The position numbers and the translations under genes are program-made. A DNA stretch of 64,000 nt from RUG11198 sp036342255 (GTDB lineage: Bacteria > Bacillota_I > Bacilli_A > RF39 > UBA660): NCBI GenBank assembly GCA_036342255.1, contig JAZAUS010000009.1, positions 1 through 64,000 on the forward strand, read 5' to 3'. Within the stretch, counting starts at the first letter, position 1. Each line of letters opens with the position of its first letter. This document shows, in pieces, positions 8,392-16,831 of this stretch. The notes beneath the pieces are model-generated. The model saw nothing but the letters and a program-made list of their open reading frames with translations. It was not told the DNA's origin and made no database searches.

Positions 8392-9570
8392 CTATTTAGC
8401 TAAATTATATGTATCTCTAGCAATCATTAATTCTTCATCTGTAGGTATTACATAACACTTAACTGATGAACTCTTAGCACTAATTAATTGTTCTTTACCA
8501 CGACAATCATTAGCTTTCTTATCAAGCTTAATACCCAAAGCAGATAATCCTTCTATAATTTGTTTACGCGTATTAATAGAATTTTCACCAACACCTGCAG
8601 TAAATACTATAGCATCAGCTCCACCTAATTCTACATAATACATAGCTATATAATTAATAATTCTTCTAACATACATATCTTGTGCCAATATACAAGCTTC
8701 ATTTCCTTCTTCAATACCATTTTCAATATCCCTAGAATCACTACTAACACCACTAACACCCAAAAGACCACTCTTTTTATTTAAAGCATTATCTATTTCT
8801 TTAGCCGTCATACCAGTCTTATCCATAATATATGGAATAATACTAGCATCTATATCACCACAACGACTACCCATCATTACACCAGCATTAGGCGTAAGCC
8901 CCATAGATGTATCAATACATTTACCATTTAATACAGCTGATATACTAGCCCCATTACCAATATGACAAGTAATTACTTTCGTATCTTCTCTTCCTAATAT
9001 TTCATTAATTCTAGCACTAACATATCTATGACTAGTACCATGCATACCATATTTTCTTACACCATACTTAGTATACCATTCATATGGTACTGGATATATA
9101 TAATTAACTTTACCCATAGTAGCATGAAAAGATGTATCAAAAGCTGCCGTTTGAATAGCATCCTTAAATACTTCTTGACTAGCTCTTATACCAGTAATAG
9201 AAGCTGGATTATGTAAAGGAGCCAATGATGAATATTTCTCTATATCACCAATAACACTAGCATCCACAACTACAGTTTTATCATATTTCTCTCCACCTTG
9301 TACAGTTCTATGACCAACAGCCTTTACCTCACTAGGATCTTTAATAACCTTATTATCAATTAATTCCTTAACCAATATTTCAAAAGCTTTTTTATGATCC
9401 TCTAAATCTACTTCCTTCTTTATCTTATCACCATTTAATTTTATAGTATAAAAACTATCCCCAATTCCAATTCTTTCAAATACGCCTGATATTAATACTT
9501 CTTCTTTAGGCATTTCATATAATTGAAATTTTAAAGAAGAACTTCCAGCATTAACTGCTAATACTTTCAT
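8392..9570 (-). CDS. ackA: Acetate kinase
   Basis: Interconverts acetyl phosphate + ADP and acetate + ATP, giving substrate-level ATP in fermentation. Motifs: NAGSSSLKFQLY at the N-terminus, LAPLHNP, AAFDTSFHATM, HIGNGASISAV and the DTSMGLTPNAGVMMGSR ring around the active site. The start is ATG 9570 after AGAGGTG; 392 residues, normal. An extended -10 promoter lies at 9592-9600. nrnA follows in the same operon. No phosphotransacetylase gene is adjacent, so the partner enzyme must be encoded elsewhere. Confidence 0.97.
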   Translation of the reverse strand: MKVLAVNAGSSSLKFQLYEMPKEEVLISGVFERIGIGDSFYTIKLNGDKIKKEVDLEDHKKAFEILVKELIDNKVIKDPSEVKAVGHRTVQGGEKYDKTVVVDASVIGDIEKYSSLAPLHNPASITGIRASQEVFKDAIQTAAFDTSFHATMGKVNYIYPVPYEWYTKYGVRKYGMHGTSHRYVSARINEILGREDTKVITCHIGNGASISAVLNGKCIDTSMGLTPNAGVMMGSRCGDIDASIIPYIMDKTGMTAKEIDNALNKKSGLLGVSGVSSDSRDIENGIEEGNEACILAQDMYVRRIINYIAMYYVELGGADAIVFTAGVGENSINTRKQIIEGLSALGIKLDKKANDCRGKEQLISAKSSSVKCYVIPTDEELMIARDTYNLAK

Positions 9571-9591
9571 TATTTCACCTCTTCCACAAGT

Positions 9592-9600
9592 ATTATACCA
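9592..9600 (-). promoter_or_regulatory. Extended -10 promoter of ackA
   Basis: TGGTATAAT on the minus strand, about 7 bases before the Shine-Dalgarno region. The -35 region is poor and lies in the upstream terminator T-tract. Confidence 0.5.
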
Positions 9601-9611
9601 AAACAAAAGAA

Positions 9612-9642
9612 AAAAAGAAATATTTTCTTTATATTTCTTTTT
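9612..9642 (-). terminator. Terminator after the pyrophosphatase gene
   Basis: A 12-bp stem (9612-9623 with 9631-9642) with a 7-base loop, immediately after the stop at 9644 and followed by a T-rich stretch. Confidence 0.75.
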
Positions 9643-9643
9643 A

Positions 9644-11269
9644 TTAACCCATCTCTAACATTATAACAGGAAGTATCTGTTTCTTCCTAGAAACAATTCC
9701 TTTCAAGAATGTTCCCTGTACAAGTTCATCATCTTTATATGCCTTTTTAAGTATTTCTTCAGCCCTTTCACTATATAAAACATAAGAACCCTTATTGATA
9801 ACATCTGTAATAAAGAAACATACAAAATAATAATTATTTCCTTCTGATACAGCATTCAAAAGATTAATATATTCATCTTTTTTCTTTAATATTTCATCAG
9901 GATTAGTAGTAGATATTTGTCCTAATCCAATCTTAACATCTCCAACTGGATAACTCTTATAATCAGTATATAATATTTCTTCCTTAGTTTTTCCTCTAAG
10001 TGAAGAACCAGCTCTCAACATATTATATCCATACTCTTTATAATCAACACCAGCTTTCTCACTCAACTCTTTAACAGCTTTCTTATCTAATTTAGTAGTT
10101 GTTGGTGAAGTAAGTATTAAAGTATCTGATAGTATTCCACTTAACATAAGACCAGCTATCTTCTTAGGAATTTTAACATTATTCTCATTATACATAACAT
10201 AAAGAATAGTATTAGTACTACCAACAGGCATATTTCTAAAATTAATAGGCATATTAGTACCTATACTACCAATATTATGATGATCTATTATCTCAAGTAT
10301 CTCAGCTTCATCCAAACCAATAGCACTTTGTTCATAATTATTATGATCAACCAATATTACCCTTTGCCTATTATCATAATTAACATCTGATAATTTAAGA
10401 ATTCCAACACATTTCTCTTTCTCATTTAAAACAGGATAATAATTATATCTTGTCTTATTAGCCAAATTCATAAAATCACTTACATTATCATAATCATGTA
10501 TACTAAGTATTTCTTTCTTATATGGAATAGTTGACAAATTATTAGCCAAATAAAACCTTCTAGAAGTCATCATAGTATCATACTTAGTATTAATTATGTT
10601 AACTTTATTCTTACGAGCTAACTGTAAATTTCTCTCTGTAATTGTATTAGGACCAGTAATTATTAACATTTTTACCCTTGATTTAATGGCATATTTTATA
10701 ATATCATGTCTATCCCCAACAACTAATATGTGTTTTGAATTAAATTCAACATTTTCCTTAATAGTACTAGTCTTATAACTAGCTACCAATAAATTACCTT
10801 CTATCTTATCATCAAACCTTAATAATTCTTCCCCATTAATAGCAGCTAAAATATTATCATAAGTTGACTTAACCATATCTATACTATTAGTAAACTGCTC
10901 ATGAGCTATATCCTTCATTGTAATTAATCCTTTTAATCTCTTATATTTATCAACAACTGGAATCTTACTAATCTCAGCATCCAACATCTTAAAATAAGCA
11001 TCATTTAAAGAATCATCCTCTGTAACACTATACTTTTTTTCAAAATCCAAATCACTAATTTTCACCTTAACATCATTTAAAAATACCGGTTCTTCCACAT
11101 TAAAATAATTCAAAACATAATTAGTTTCTAAATTTAATGAACTTAATACAGCCGGTTCACACTCTAAACCTTGTCTCTTTCTTAAATATGATAATGCAAT
11201 CGCAGATGTCACACTATCAGTATCAGGATTCCTATGCCCAAATATATATATAGTATCTTTCTTTATCAT
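9644..11269 (-). CDS. ppaC: Manganese-dependent inorganic pyrophosphatase (family II) with CBS/DRTGG insert
   Basis: Hydrolyses pyrophosphate to drive biosynthesis. The DHH N-terminus is FGHRNPDTDSVTSAIALSYL, and the DHH motif EIIDHHNIGSI comes only after a long insert. The insert carries a split pair of CBS motifs (around VTEDDSLNDAYFKMLD and KTRYNYYPVLNEKEK) with a DRTGG-like domain between. This is the nucleotide-regulated CBS-PPase architecture; about 541 residues against about 310 for the simple enzyme. The start is ATG 11269 with AGAGAGG 9 bases before; an in-frame TTG two codons upstream is less likely. It follows licD by 27 bases and probably shares its promoter. Confidence 0.9.
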   Translation of the reverse strand: MIKKDTIYIFGHRNPDTDSVTSAIALSYLRKRQGLECEPAVLSSLNLETNYVLNYFNVEEPVFLNDVKVKISDLDFEKKYSVTEDDSLNDAYFKMLDAEISKIPVVDKYKRLKGLITMKDIAHEQFTNSIDMVKSTYDNILAAINGEELLRFDDKIEGNLLVASYKTSTIKENVEFNSKHILVVGDRHDIIKYAIKSRVKMLIITGPNTITERNLQLARKNKVNIINTKYDTMMTSRRFYLANNLSTIPYKKEILSIHDYDNVSDFMNLANKTRYNYYPVLNEKEKCVGILKLSDVNYDNRQRVILVDHNNYEQSAIGLDEAEILEIIDHHNIGSIGTNMPINFRNMPVGSTNTILYVMYNENNVKIPKKIAGLMLSGILSDTLILTSPTTTKLDKKAVKELSEKAGVDYKEYGYNMLRAGSSLRGKTKEEILYTDYKSYPVGDVKIGLGQISTTNPDEILKKKDEYINLLNAVSEGNNYYFVCFFITDVINKGSYVLYSERAEEILKKAYKDDELVQGTFLKGIVSRKKQILPVIMLEMG

Positions 11270-11296
11270 ATACAAATACCTCTCTCTATAAATATA

Positions 11297-12322
11297 TTAA
11301 TAAATCTTAACGCAAAACAAACTAACTACAAATAAAATTACTACTACTATAAAAGCTTTAGCAAGGCCTATAAAAAAACCTAATATTAATAATAACACTA
11401 AATAAAAAAATAGTCTAACCATAATATTCAACATTTTCTTTTCTTTACTCATAGCATCATCTTTATCTATATTAACATCTTTATAATGCTTTGATTTCCT
11501 TTTTTCAACAGGTAATGTCTCTTTCCACTCTTTATTACTCTTATCCCATTTTTTCAAACACTTATTCCCATACCATCTCTTAAGTATTTTTTCTATATTA
11601 TTATATGAATAATATTTTCTACCTTCAAAATCATACTCTTTTACTGGTAAAACATCTTTTTTCTTAAATACCGGCTCATGCATAAACTTCTCCCAAGGAA
11701 TAAGTATCGGCTGTGACATCAAACTACTACCAGAAGATATTTTATCATAATAATTATCTATCATAACCATTATTCTCTTAAGAATTCTAGGATTAAAACC
11801 TAAATTATCTATAACCAATACAGGAAATGCCAATATTTTCATTATTGTTCTATATACTTCATCTACAAACTTATTATCATTTATATTCCCATATGTAACA
11901 ATATCTACAAATACACCATTTCCTTCACACCTATTATCTAATAAAAAATTTTCCTCTTCTACATATGTATTCTTCTTCCTTATCTTCATTTGAGGTATTA
12001 ATATATTATATTTTTTATTTTTATCATAACAATGATAATAAAAATCCTCTCCAAGTTCCTTATCTAAAGCATCTATAAATTTATCCCAATCACTTCTCAA
12101 TATAAAAACATCTATATCATCATCCCATGGGATAAATCCCCCATAATTAACCATTCCCAAAGCCGACCCTGCTATCAAACCATAAGTAATATCATACTTA
12201 CGACATATTCTATCTATCTCATCCATAATAGTCAATATCTCTTTATGTATAATTTTTAAAGATATCTCTTTATTATTCCTAATAGGAATTACAACCTCAC
12301 TACCCTCAATATAACTACTCAT
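11297..12322 (-). CDS. LicD family phosphotransferase with C-terminal membrane hairpin
   Basis: LicD proteins transfer phosphocholine or related phospho-groups to cell-surface glycans such as teichoic acids. The family core is visible: AGSALGMVNYGGFIPWDDDIDVFI (read here in two parts, AGSALGMVNYGG and FIPWDDDIDVFI, with the metal-binding Asp cluster), then further LicD-type helices. The last about 50 residues form two hydrophobic helices that would tether the enzyme to the membrane. The start is ATG 12322 after GCGAGG; the frame extends 20 codons upstream but across the promoter 12350-12378. 341 residues. Donor and acceptor are unknown; the sugar nucleotidyltransferase at 14768 may be a partner. 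Confidence 0.82.
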   Translation of the reverse strand: MSSYIEGSEVVIPIRNNKEISLKIIHKEILTIMDEIDRICRKYDITYGLIAGSALGMVNYGGFIPWDDDIDVFILRSDWDKFIDALDKELGEDFYYHCYDKNKKYNILIPQMKIRKKNTYVEEENFLLDNRCEGNGVFVDIVTYGNINDNKFVDEVYRTIMKILAFPVLVIDNLGFNPRILKRIMVMIDNYYDKISSGSSLMSQPILIPWEKFMHEPVFKKKDVLPVKEYDFEGRKYYSYNNIEKILKRWYGNKCLKKWDKSNKEWKETLPVEKRKSKHYKDVNIDKDDAMSKEKKMLNIMVRLFFYLVLLLILGFFIGLAKAFIVVVILFVVSLFCVKIY

Positions 12323-12349
12323 ACAATACCTCGCTAGCTTCTTATATGA

Positions 12350-12378
12350 ATTATACAACATATATCTAACTAAATCAA
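12350..12378 (-). promoter_or_regulatory. Promoter of licD-ppaC
   Basis: TTGATT (12378-12373), 17-base spacer, TATAAT (12355-12350). It places transcription start near 12343 and supports the licD start at 12322. Confidence 0.7.
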
Positions 12379-12586
12379 CCAAAAATAAAAATTAGAAACT
12401 GTAAAAAAAACGTAAACTATCTAGTTTTTTTTACCAAATAAATAATTAAAAACTAATTATTAAATCATTCTAAAAAATAATTATTATTCACTAACATAAT
12501 ATAATTTATTAAATTTATTACTAATAATAGATTTAATAAATAAATACATTATATATTTTATATTTAAAAAAACACTTGTTCATATT

Positions 12587-12615
12587 TTGCATTATTTCAA
12601 ATCATTAGCTATTAT
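12587..12615 (+). promoter_or_regulatory. Candidate promoter of the Rpn-like gene
   Basis: TTGCAT (12587-12592), 17-base spacer, TATTAT (12610-12615). Transcription would begin almost at the AAGGAGG ribosome site. Confidence 0.45.
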
Positions 12616-12634
12616 TAATTTAAGGAGGCAAAAT

Positions 12635-13261
12635 ATGAACCATTTTTTTAAAGAAAGAATAATTAACGAACATTTTTTTAAAACTATATTTACAAATAGC
12701 CCAAATATTTTAACAAAACTAATATCAGACATAACCAAAATACCTTATTCAAAATTAAAAAATAATATCTATATAATAACTAATAAACAATCAATAACTA
12801 ATAAACATGATTTTATTATTAAACTTAATAATAACACCATTATAAACAAAAAACTAAATACTAAAAAATATAAAGGATTAAAAAACAATAACCTATCTTA
12901 TTCACTTAATATATACTATAACAATCCCCAATATAGTAGCAATTTCTTAATAATTCAAATCAATTTTAATACTTTTAGAGATAAAAAATCTAACTATATA
13001 GATGTATTTGAACTTAGAAACAAACAAGGAACTAAATATATAGATAATTTTAAGATATTCACTCTAGATATTGTAAAATGTCATAAATTATATTATAACA
13101 ACCCTAAAACAAACAATAATATTATTAAATGGGGAGCTTTTCTATATAGTAAAATAAAAGAAAAAAACATAATTAGTATACTATCTAACACTTTAGAATT
13201 AAAAGACTTAAATACATTAGAATTTATATTAAAAGATATAAATAAAAAAGAAACTAACTAA
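12635..13261 (+). CDS. Divergent Rpn/PD-(D/E)XK nuclease-like protein
   Basis: 208 residues, very rich in Asn, Lys and Ile. The layout recalls Rpn family recombination-promoting nuclease/transposase-like proteins: an N-terminal EHFFKTIFTNSPNILTKLIS helix (family FKxVFxxxPxxLxxLL), then a KHDFIIKL strand, then the FLIIQINFNTF strand and a RNKQGTKYIDNFKIFTLD segment. The usual acidic residue of the IEIQ-type catalytic strand is not seen, so activity is doubtful. The start is ATG 12635 after AAGGAGG. It ends in a hairpin shared with the convergent membrane-protein gene. The family call is tentative, and no insertion-sequence ends are visible. Confidence 0.5.
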   Translation: MNHFFKERIINEHFFKTIFTNSPNILTKLISDITKIPYSKLKNNIYIITNKQSITNKHDFIIKLNNNTIINKKLNTKKYKGLKNNNLSYSLNIYYNNPQYSSNFLIIQINFNTFRDKKSNYIDVFELRNKQGTKYIDNFKIFTLDIVKCHKLYYNNPKTNNNIIKWGAFLYSKIKEKNIISILSNTLELKDLNTLEFILKDINKKETN

Positions 13262-13275
13262 GTTTCTTTTTTATT
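13241..13275. terminator. Bidirectional terminator with overlapping stop codons
   Basis: A 15-bp perfect stem (13241-13255 with 13261-13275) with a 5-base loop. The plus-strand stop (13259-13261) and the minus-strand stop (13260-13258) overlap at the loop. Confidence 0.88.
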
Positions 13276-14766
13276 ATCTTCTTTTTTATCATCATCTAAA
13301 TATTCAAACAAAGCAAACTTACCTTCTTTATGAACCAATTTATAATTAGGTGATGCCGTTAATATTTGGTTCAAATCTGTATCTTTATAGATTAAAATAT
13401 GTGTAATATCATATTTACTAAACACTCTACCATAATTAACTGTTATATTCATACATTCATCAAATATATCATTCTTCTTATTAAAAGGTTTAGTATATAA
13501 ATCACTTCTAGAATCTATATATACTTTTAAATTCTTAAATAATAAGTAACTACCAAAATCATACTCATTATATAATTTCATCTTTTTAGGTTCCATATTA
13601 TCATATATGTATTCAACCATCTCCACAGGATATACTTCCTCATTAATATATGATTCTTTACTATTAATATTAAATACTATTCCTGATGTAATAATAACTG
13701 TAATAAGTACAATAACAGATCCATATATAGGTAAATCAAAATCCAATACCTTATCTTTAGAATTATTTCTACCTATATTAGAATATATCTTACATAAATA
13801 AAATGTACCTACTATTGCTAAAAAAGCTATATGTCTAACAGACATAAAAGTCATAAGAATAATTCCAAATATCATAACAAGATCAGATAATCTTACTTTT
13901 ACCTTTGTAAATATTAATGGAACTAACAATATTAATAGATATCCCCAAACAAAAGCATCCTCTATTAACACTAAAGCCTTATGTTCATCAATATACTTCA
14001 TAGTATCCCCTTGAAGAATTTTAATAAAATACAAATAAGGAGTAAAACCAATAGGTGTTAATAGACCTAAAAACAAACTAATTATAAATACTATTCCTAA
14101 TATTTTTATACCATCTTTTTTTTCTATAATTAATCTATCAATAAATATCTTTTTAGATACTTCTATATTAAACTTATTTTTTATTTCATACACTAACCAT
14201 TCAAATAAAAATGGTAGCATTAATATAAAATAAAATGGCCAAACAGCTGCATGTAAATTAGCTATTAATATATTAATTATAAACAAACCTATAGCGTATT
14301 TCTTTTTACTACTAGTTAAAAGCCTTTCTATAAATAAAATCTCCAAAACAAACAAAAAATATGTAAATAATTGTGCTCTAGCTGCTACATAATTAGCAAG
14401 CATAATAACACCAAATATACTAAATAAAAGTGATAAGAAATAACTCTTATTTAATTTTAAATTAATATTATAAAATGTAATAGCGATAAGAATAAAACAC
14501 ATAATATTAAATATATACAAACCACCAAATTTAAACCAACTATATATTTTATATATAATTACATCATATAACCAATGTGGATATGTATAATCAAGCTTAT
14601 GCCATGAAAAATGATCTTTCATATCTATACCATTTTTTAATATTAATTTACCAATCTTTACCGTATAAAAAGTATCATTTTGTAAAGCTCTATGTGTAAA
14701 AGCTATACATATCAACACAATTATCATTATACTAACAACTTTTAATGCTTTTTTTTCTTTATTCAT
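13258..14766 (-). CDS. GT-C-like polytopic membrane protein (putative glycosyltransferase)
   Basis: About 502 residues with roughly 10-12 hydrophobic helices and a C-terminal soluble part. A luminal/extracellular loop after the first helix carries NDTFYTVKIGKLILKNG and the PHWLYDVIIY segment; the soluble tail has YIDSRSDLYTKPFNKKNDIFDE. The same three features occur in the protein at 35574-37118, so the two are paralogues. The first-loop acidic residue and the helix pattern resemble GT-C lipid-linked sugar transferases; the substrate is unknown. The start is ATG 14766, one base after the previous stop (TAGGATG), with GGGGTGA as ribosome site. Last gene of the run from 18409. Confidence 0.65.
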   Translation of the reverse strand: MNKEKKALKVVSIMIIVLICIAFTHRALQNDTFYTVKIGKLILKNGIDMKDHFSWHKLDYTYPHWLYDVIIYKIYSWFKFGGLYIFNIMCFILIAITFYNINLKLNKSYFLSLLFSIFGVIMLANYVAARAQLFTYFLFVLEILFIERLLTSSKKKYAIGLFIINILIANLHAAVWPFYFILMLPFLFEWLVYEIKNKFNIEVSKKIFIDRLIIEKKDGIKILGIVFIISLFLGLLTPIGFTPYLYFIKILQGDTMKYIDEHKALVLIEDAFVWGYLLILLVPLIFTKVKVRLSDLVMIFGIILMTFMSVRHIAFLAIVGTFYLCKIYSNIGRNNSKDKVLDFDLPIYGSVIVLITVIITSGIVFNINSKESYINEEVYPVEMVEYIYDNMEPKKMKLYNEYDFGSYLLFKNLKVYIDSRSDLYTKPFNKKNDIFDECMNITVNYGRVFSKYDITHILIYKDTDLNQILTASPNYKLVHKEGKFALFEYLDDDKKEDNKKET

Positions 14767-14767
14767 C

Positions 14768-15670
14768 CTATTCACCCCACAAATTTTCTGGATATACTCC
14801 TTTCTCTATTAAACTTTCTATATAATCTCTAACACCATCTAAATCTTCCAAATAAGTCATACCATTAAAATGACTTGTAGTTTTTAACACTTTCATATCA
14901 GCACTACCATCATCAATAGCCTTTCTAGCTATTGTTGGTAAATAAAATTCTCTCTCATGCTTATCTTTATCATCCATAAAGAATTCTTTAAAATATTCTT
15001 CAGCTTTCTCAAAAACCTTAGGTGTAAACCCAAATAAATTAACTGATACAGGTGTATTCTTATCAATATCTATCATCTCATCATCATCAACATATACAAG
15101 CCTATCATCAACATATCCCACATGTTTTCTTTCAACTATTTCATCCAAATAGCCATCCTTAACTTGACATACACCTCTTGACACAAATCCATTCTTACTA
15201 AGTGTATTAATTAATTTATAAGCTACCATCGCATAATGTTCTTTATCACCATCACTTTTAACATTTTTCAAAAAATTACCCAAAGTAACAAAAGCATCTC
15301 TTCCATAAAAATCATCAGCATTAATAACCATAAAATTACTATCTACACATTTCCTACTAGCAAGCACCGCTTGCCCAGTACCCCAAGGTTTAATTCTCTC
15401 AAAATCAATCTTTACACCATCTGGCAAATCATCTATTTTTTGAAAAGCATATTCTACCTTAACATGGTTTTCTAATCTTTTACCAACAGTCTCATGAAAC
15501 ATCTCTAAATGTTCTTCTTTAATTACAAATATTACTTTTTCAACACCAGCCTTAATAGCATCATAAATAGAATAATCTATAAGAAATTCACCATTAGGAC
15601 CAACCGATGTAAGCTGCTTGAGCCCTCCAAACCTACTACCCATACCAGCAGCCATAACAACTAGATTCAT
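14768..15670 (-). CDS. Sugar-1-phosphate nucleotidyltransferase family protein
   Basis: NTP-transferase fold: the N-terminal nucleotide loop is MAAGMGSRFGGLKQL, the metal-binding Asp is in FMVINADDFYG, and a WGTGQAVLASR segment lines the sugar pocket. 300 residues, a single catalytic domain. The general reaction is NTP + sugar-1-phosphate to NDP-sugar (or CDP-alcohol in LicC-like members); which one cannot be read from the sequence. It overlaps the upstream DUF3267 gene by 4 bases (ATGA) and is followed after one base by the GT-C-like gene, so it probably supplies an activated precursor to a membrane glycosylation step. Confidence 0.82.
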   Translation of the reverse strand: MNLVVMAAGMGSRFGGLKQLTSVGPNGEFLIDYSIYDAIKAGVEKVIFVIKEEHLEMFHETVGKRLENHVKVEYAFQKIDDLPDGVKIDFERIKPWGTGQAVLASRKCVDSNFMVINADDFYGRDAFVTLGNFLKNVKSDGDKEHYAMVAYKLINTLSKNGFVSRGVCQVKDGYLDEIVERKHVGYVDDRLVYVDDDEMIDIDKNTPVSVNLFGFTPKVFEKAEEYFKEFFMDDKDKHEREFYLPTIARKAIDDGSADMKVLKTTSHFNGMTYLEDLDGVRDYIESLIEKGVYPENLWGE

Positions 15671-16371
15671 AACATTTTACCTCCCACAATTCTTATCATA
15701 AACAAAATAGCCAAAAAAATCAACAATATATACGACCATTTTGATATTATTAACCTTCTTCTATCCTTAGCTTTCATTTTATTATCATATTTTCCCTTTT
15801 CTACCATTTCAATTCCCACTACATTAATATAAGATAAATCCTCATTACTAACAACCGTAAATGAAGTAGGATCATCTAAATCTAAATATATTATATCTCT
15901 AGGAGCTTTAATAAAATAAATTATCATAACTATATCCCCAATAGAAGCAACTATATTCATAATAGATAAATATACCAACATAAAACTATTTATACTCATA
16001 CCTATTATTAATGTAATAAAACCTATAATAACTATTGGAAAACATAAAGAAGTTAAAATAACTCTTCTTCCTATATTCTGTTTACACATAACATAAAAAA
16101 TACCCTTCTCTAAAAACATACCAAAAGTTAAATTAGTCTTTTTAACTTCTTTAAATATCATAAAACCAACAGCATGTAACAATTCATGTACTATTAACCA
16201 TACAAATATAAGTATAATAAATCCTATAACATCAAGCTCCAGCACATAATTATCATGTCTCTCTATAAAAAATATAATACCTCCTACTATTACAAATAAT
16301 ATTATTGAAAGAATATTTAACACTTTCAAATCCAATTTATAAGTATAATATTTTAACTCTTTTTTCTTCAT
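15667..16371 (-). CDS. DUF3267-type membrane protein with HExxH motif
   Basis: 234 residues, five to six hydrophobic helices. Helix 3 carries VHELLHAVGFMIF, an HELLH zinc-metalloprotease signature inside a membrane segment, as in DUF3267/site-2-protease-like proteins. The C-terminal soluble piece includes DLDDPTSFTVVSNEDLSYIN. A peptidase role is inferred from the motif only. The start is ATG 16371 behind GGTGATATTT; an in-frame TTG at 16383 is less likely. Its end overlaps the nucleotidyltransferase start by 4 bases. Confidence 0.72.
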   Translation of the reverse strand: MKKKELKYYTYKLDLKVLNILSIILFVIVGGIIFFIERHDNYVLELDVIGFIILIFVWLIVHELLHAVGFMIFKEVKKTNLTFGMFLEKGIFYVMCKQNIGRRVILTSLCFPIVIIGFITLIIGMSINSFMLVYLSIMNIVASIGDIVMIIYFIKAPRDIIYLDLDDPTSFTVVSNEDLSYINVVGIEMVEKGKYDNKMKAKDRRRLIISKWSYILLIFLAILFMIRIVGGKML

Positions 16372-16389
16372 AAATATCACCAAAATTAT

Positions 16390-16815
16390 TTATATCTTAA
16401 TCCTTCCTAATAGTATTAAAGCACATAATAATACAACTAGAATAACCATACATATTAATAATGAATTAATTCTACAATACTCTCCCTCTCTAAATAAAAA
16501 TATACACATTAAAAGCCAAATTATATAAAAAAACCATACACCAACAAATAAAATAATAGATAGTACAAAAAATTTTGAACCAATAAAAGTAGCAAAAATC
16601 AAAATAGGAGCTATAATAAGAGCAAATCCTCCAGATAAACTATCATTTAATATAGGATACAGTATTTCATTACAAATATATATAAAATAGACAATCAACA
16701 CAATACCAATTATCATTGACAAAACAATTGGAACCAATATAAAGGTTTCTTTTTTCTTTTTATCATCATCTACAACCTTATCCGTTTCTAATGTTTTATT
16801 CTCTTTATCAGACAT
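16390..16815 (-). CDS. Small polytopic membrane protein, unknown function
   Basis: 141 residues: a charged 23-residue N-terminus (Asp/Lys-rich), then about four hydrophobic helices (around residues 27-50, 63-80, 82-108 and 117-138). No family is recognised. The ribosome site GAGGGGTG is strong. It sits 17 bases after the repeat-protein gene and 18 bases before the DUF3267 gene, so it belongs to the same transcript. The function may relate to that envelope operon, but nothing in the sequence proves it. Confidence 0.7.
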   Translation of the reverse strand: MSDKENKTLETDKVVDDDKKKKETFILVPIVLSMIIGIVLIVYFIYICNEILYPILNDSLSGGFALIIAPILIFATFIGSKFFVLSIILFVGVWFFYIIWLLMCIFLFREGEYCRINSLLICMVILVVLLCALILLGRIKI

Positions 16816-16831
16816 TTATACACCCCTCTAA

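Larger units (their letters stand above)
12323..12634. other. Divergent intergenic region
   Basis: About 312 bases of very AT-rich DNA between the divergent licD and Rpn-like genes. It holds the licD promoter at one end and a candidate promoter for the plus-strand gene at the other. The middle (about 12400-12570) shows A/T runs and short TAAT-type repeats but no gene, RNA or clear operator that can be supported. Confidence 0.6.

Noticed and set aside
12635..13261. Insertion sequence around the Rpn-like gene
   Set aside because: No terminal inverted repeats or target duplication; the only palindrome is the terminator shared with the convergent gene.
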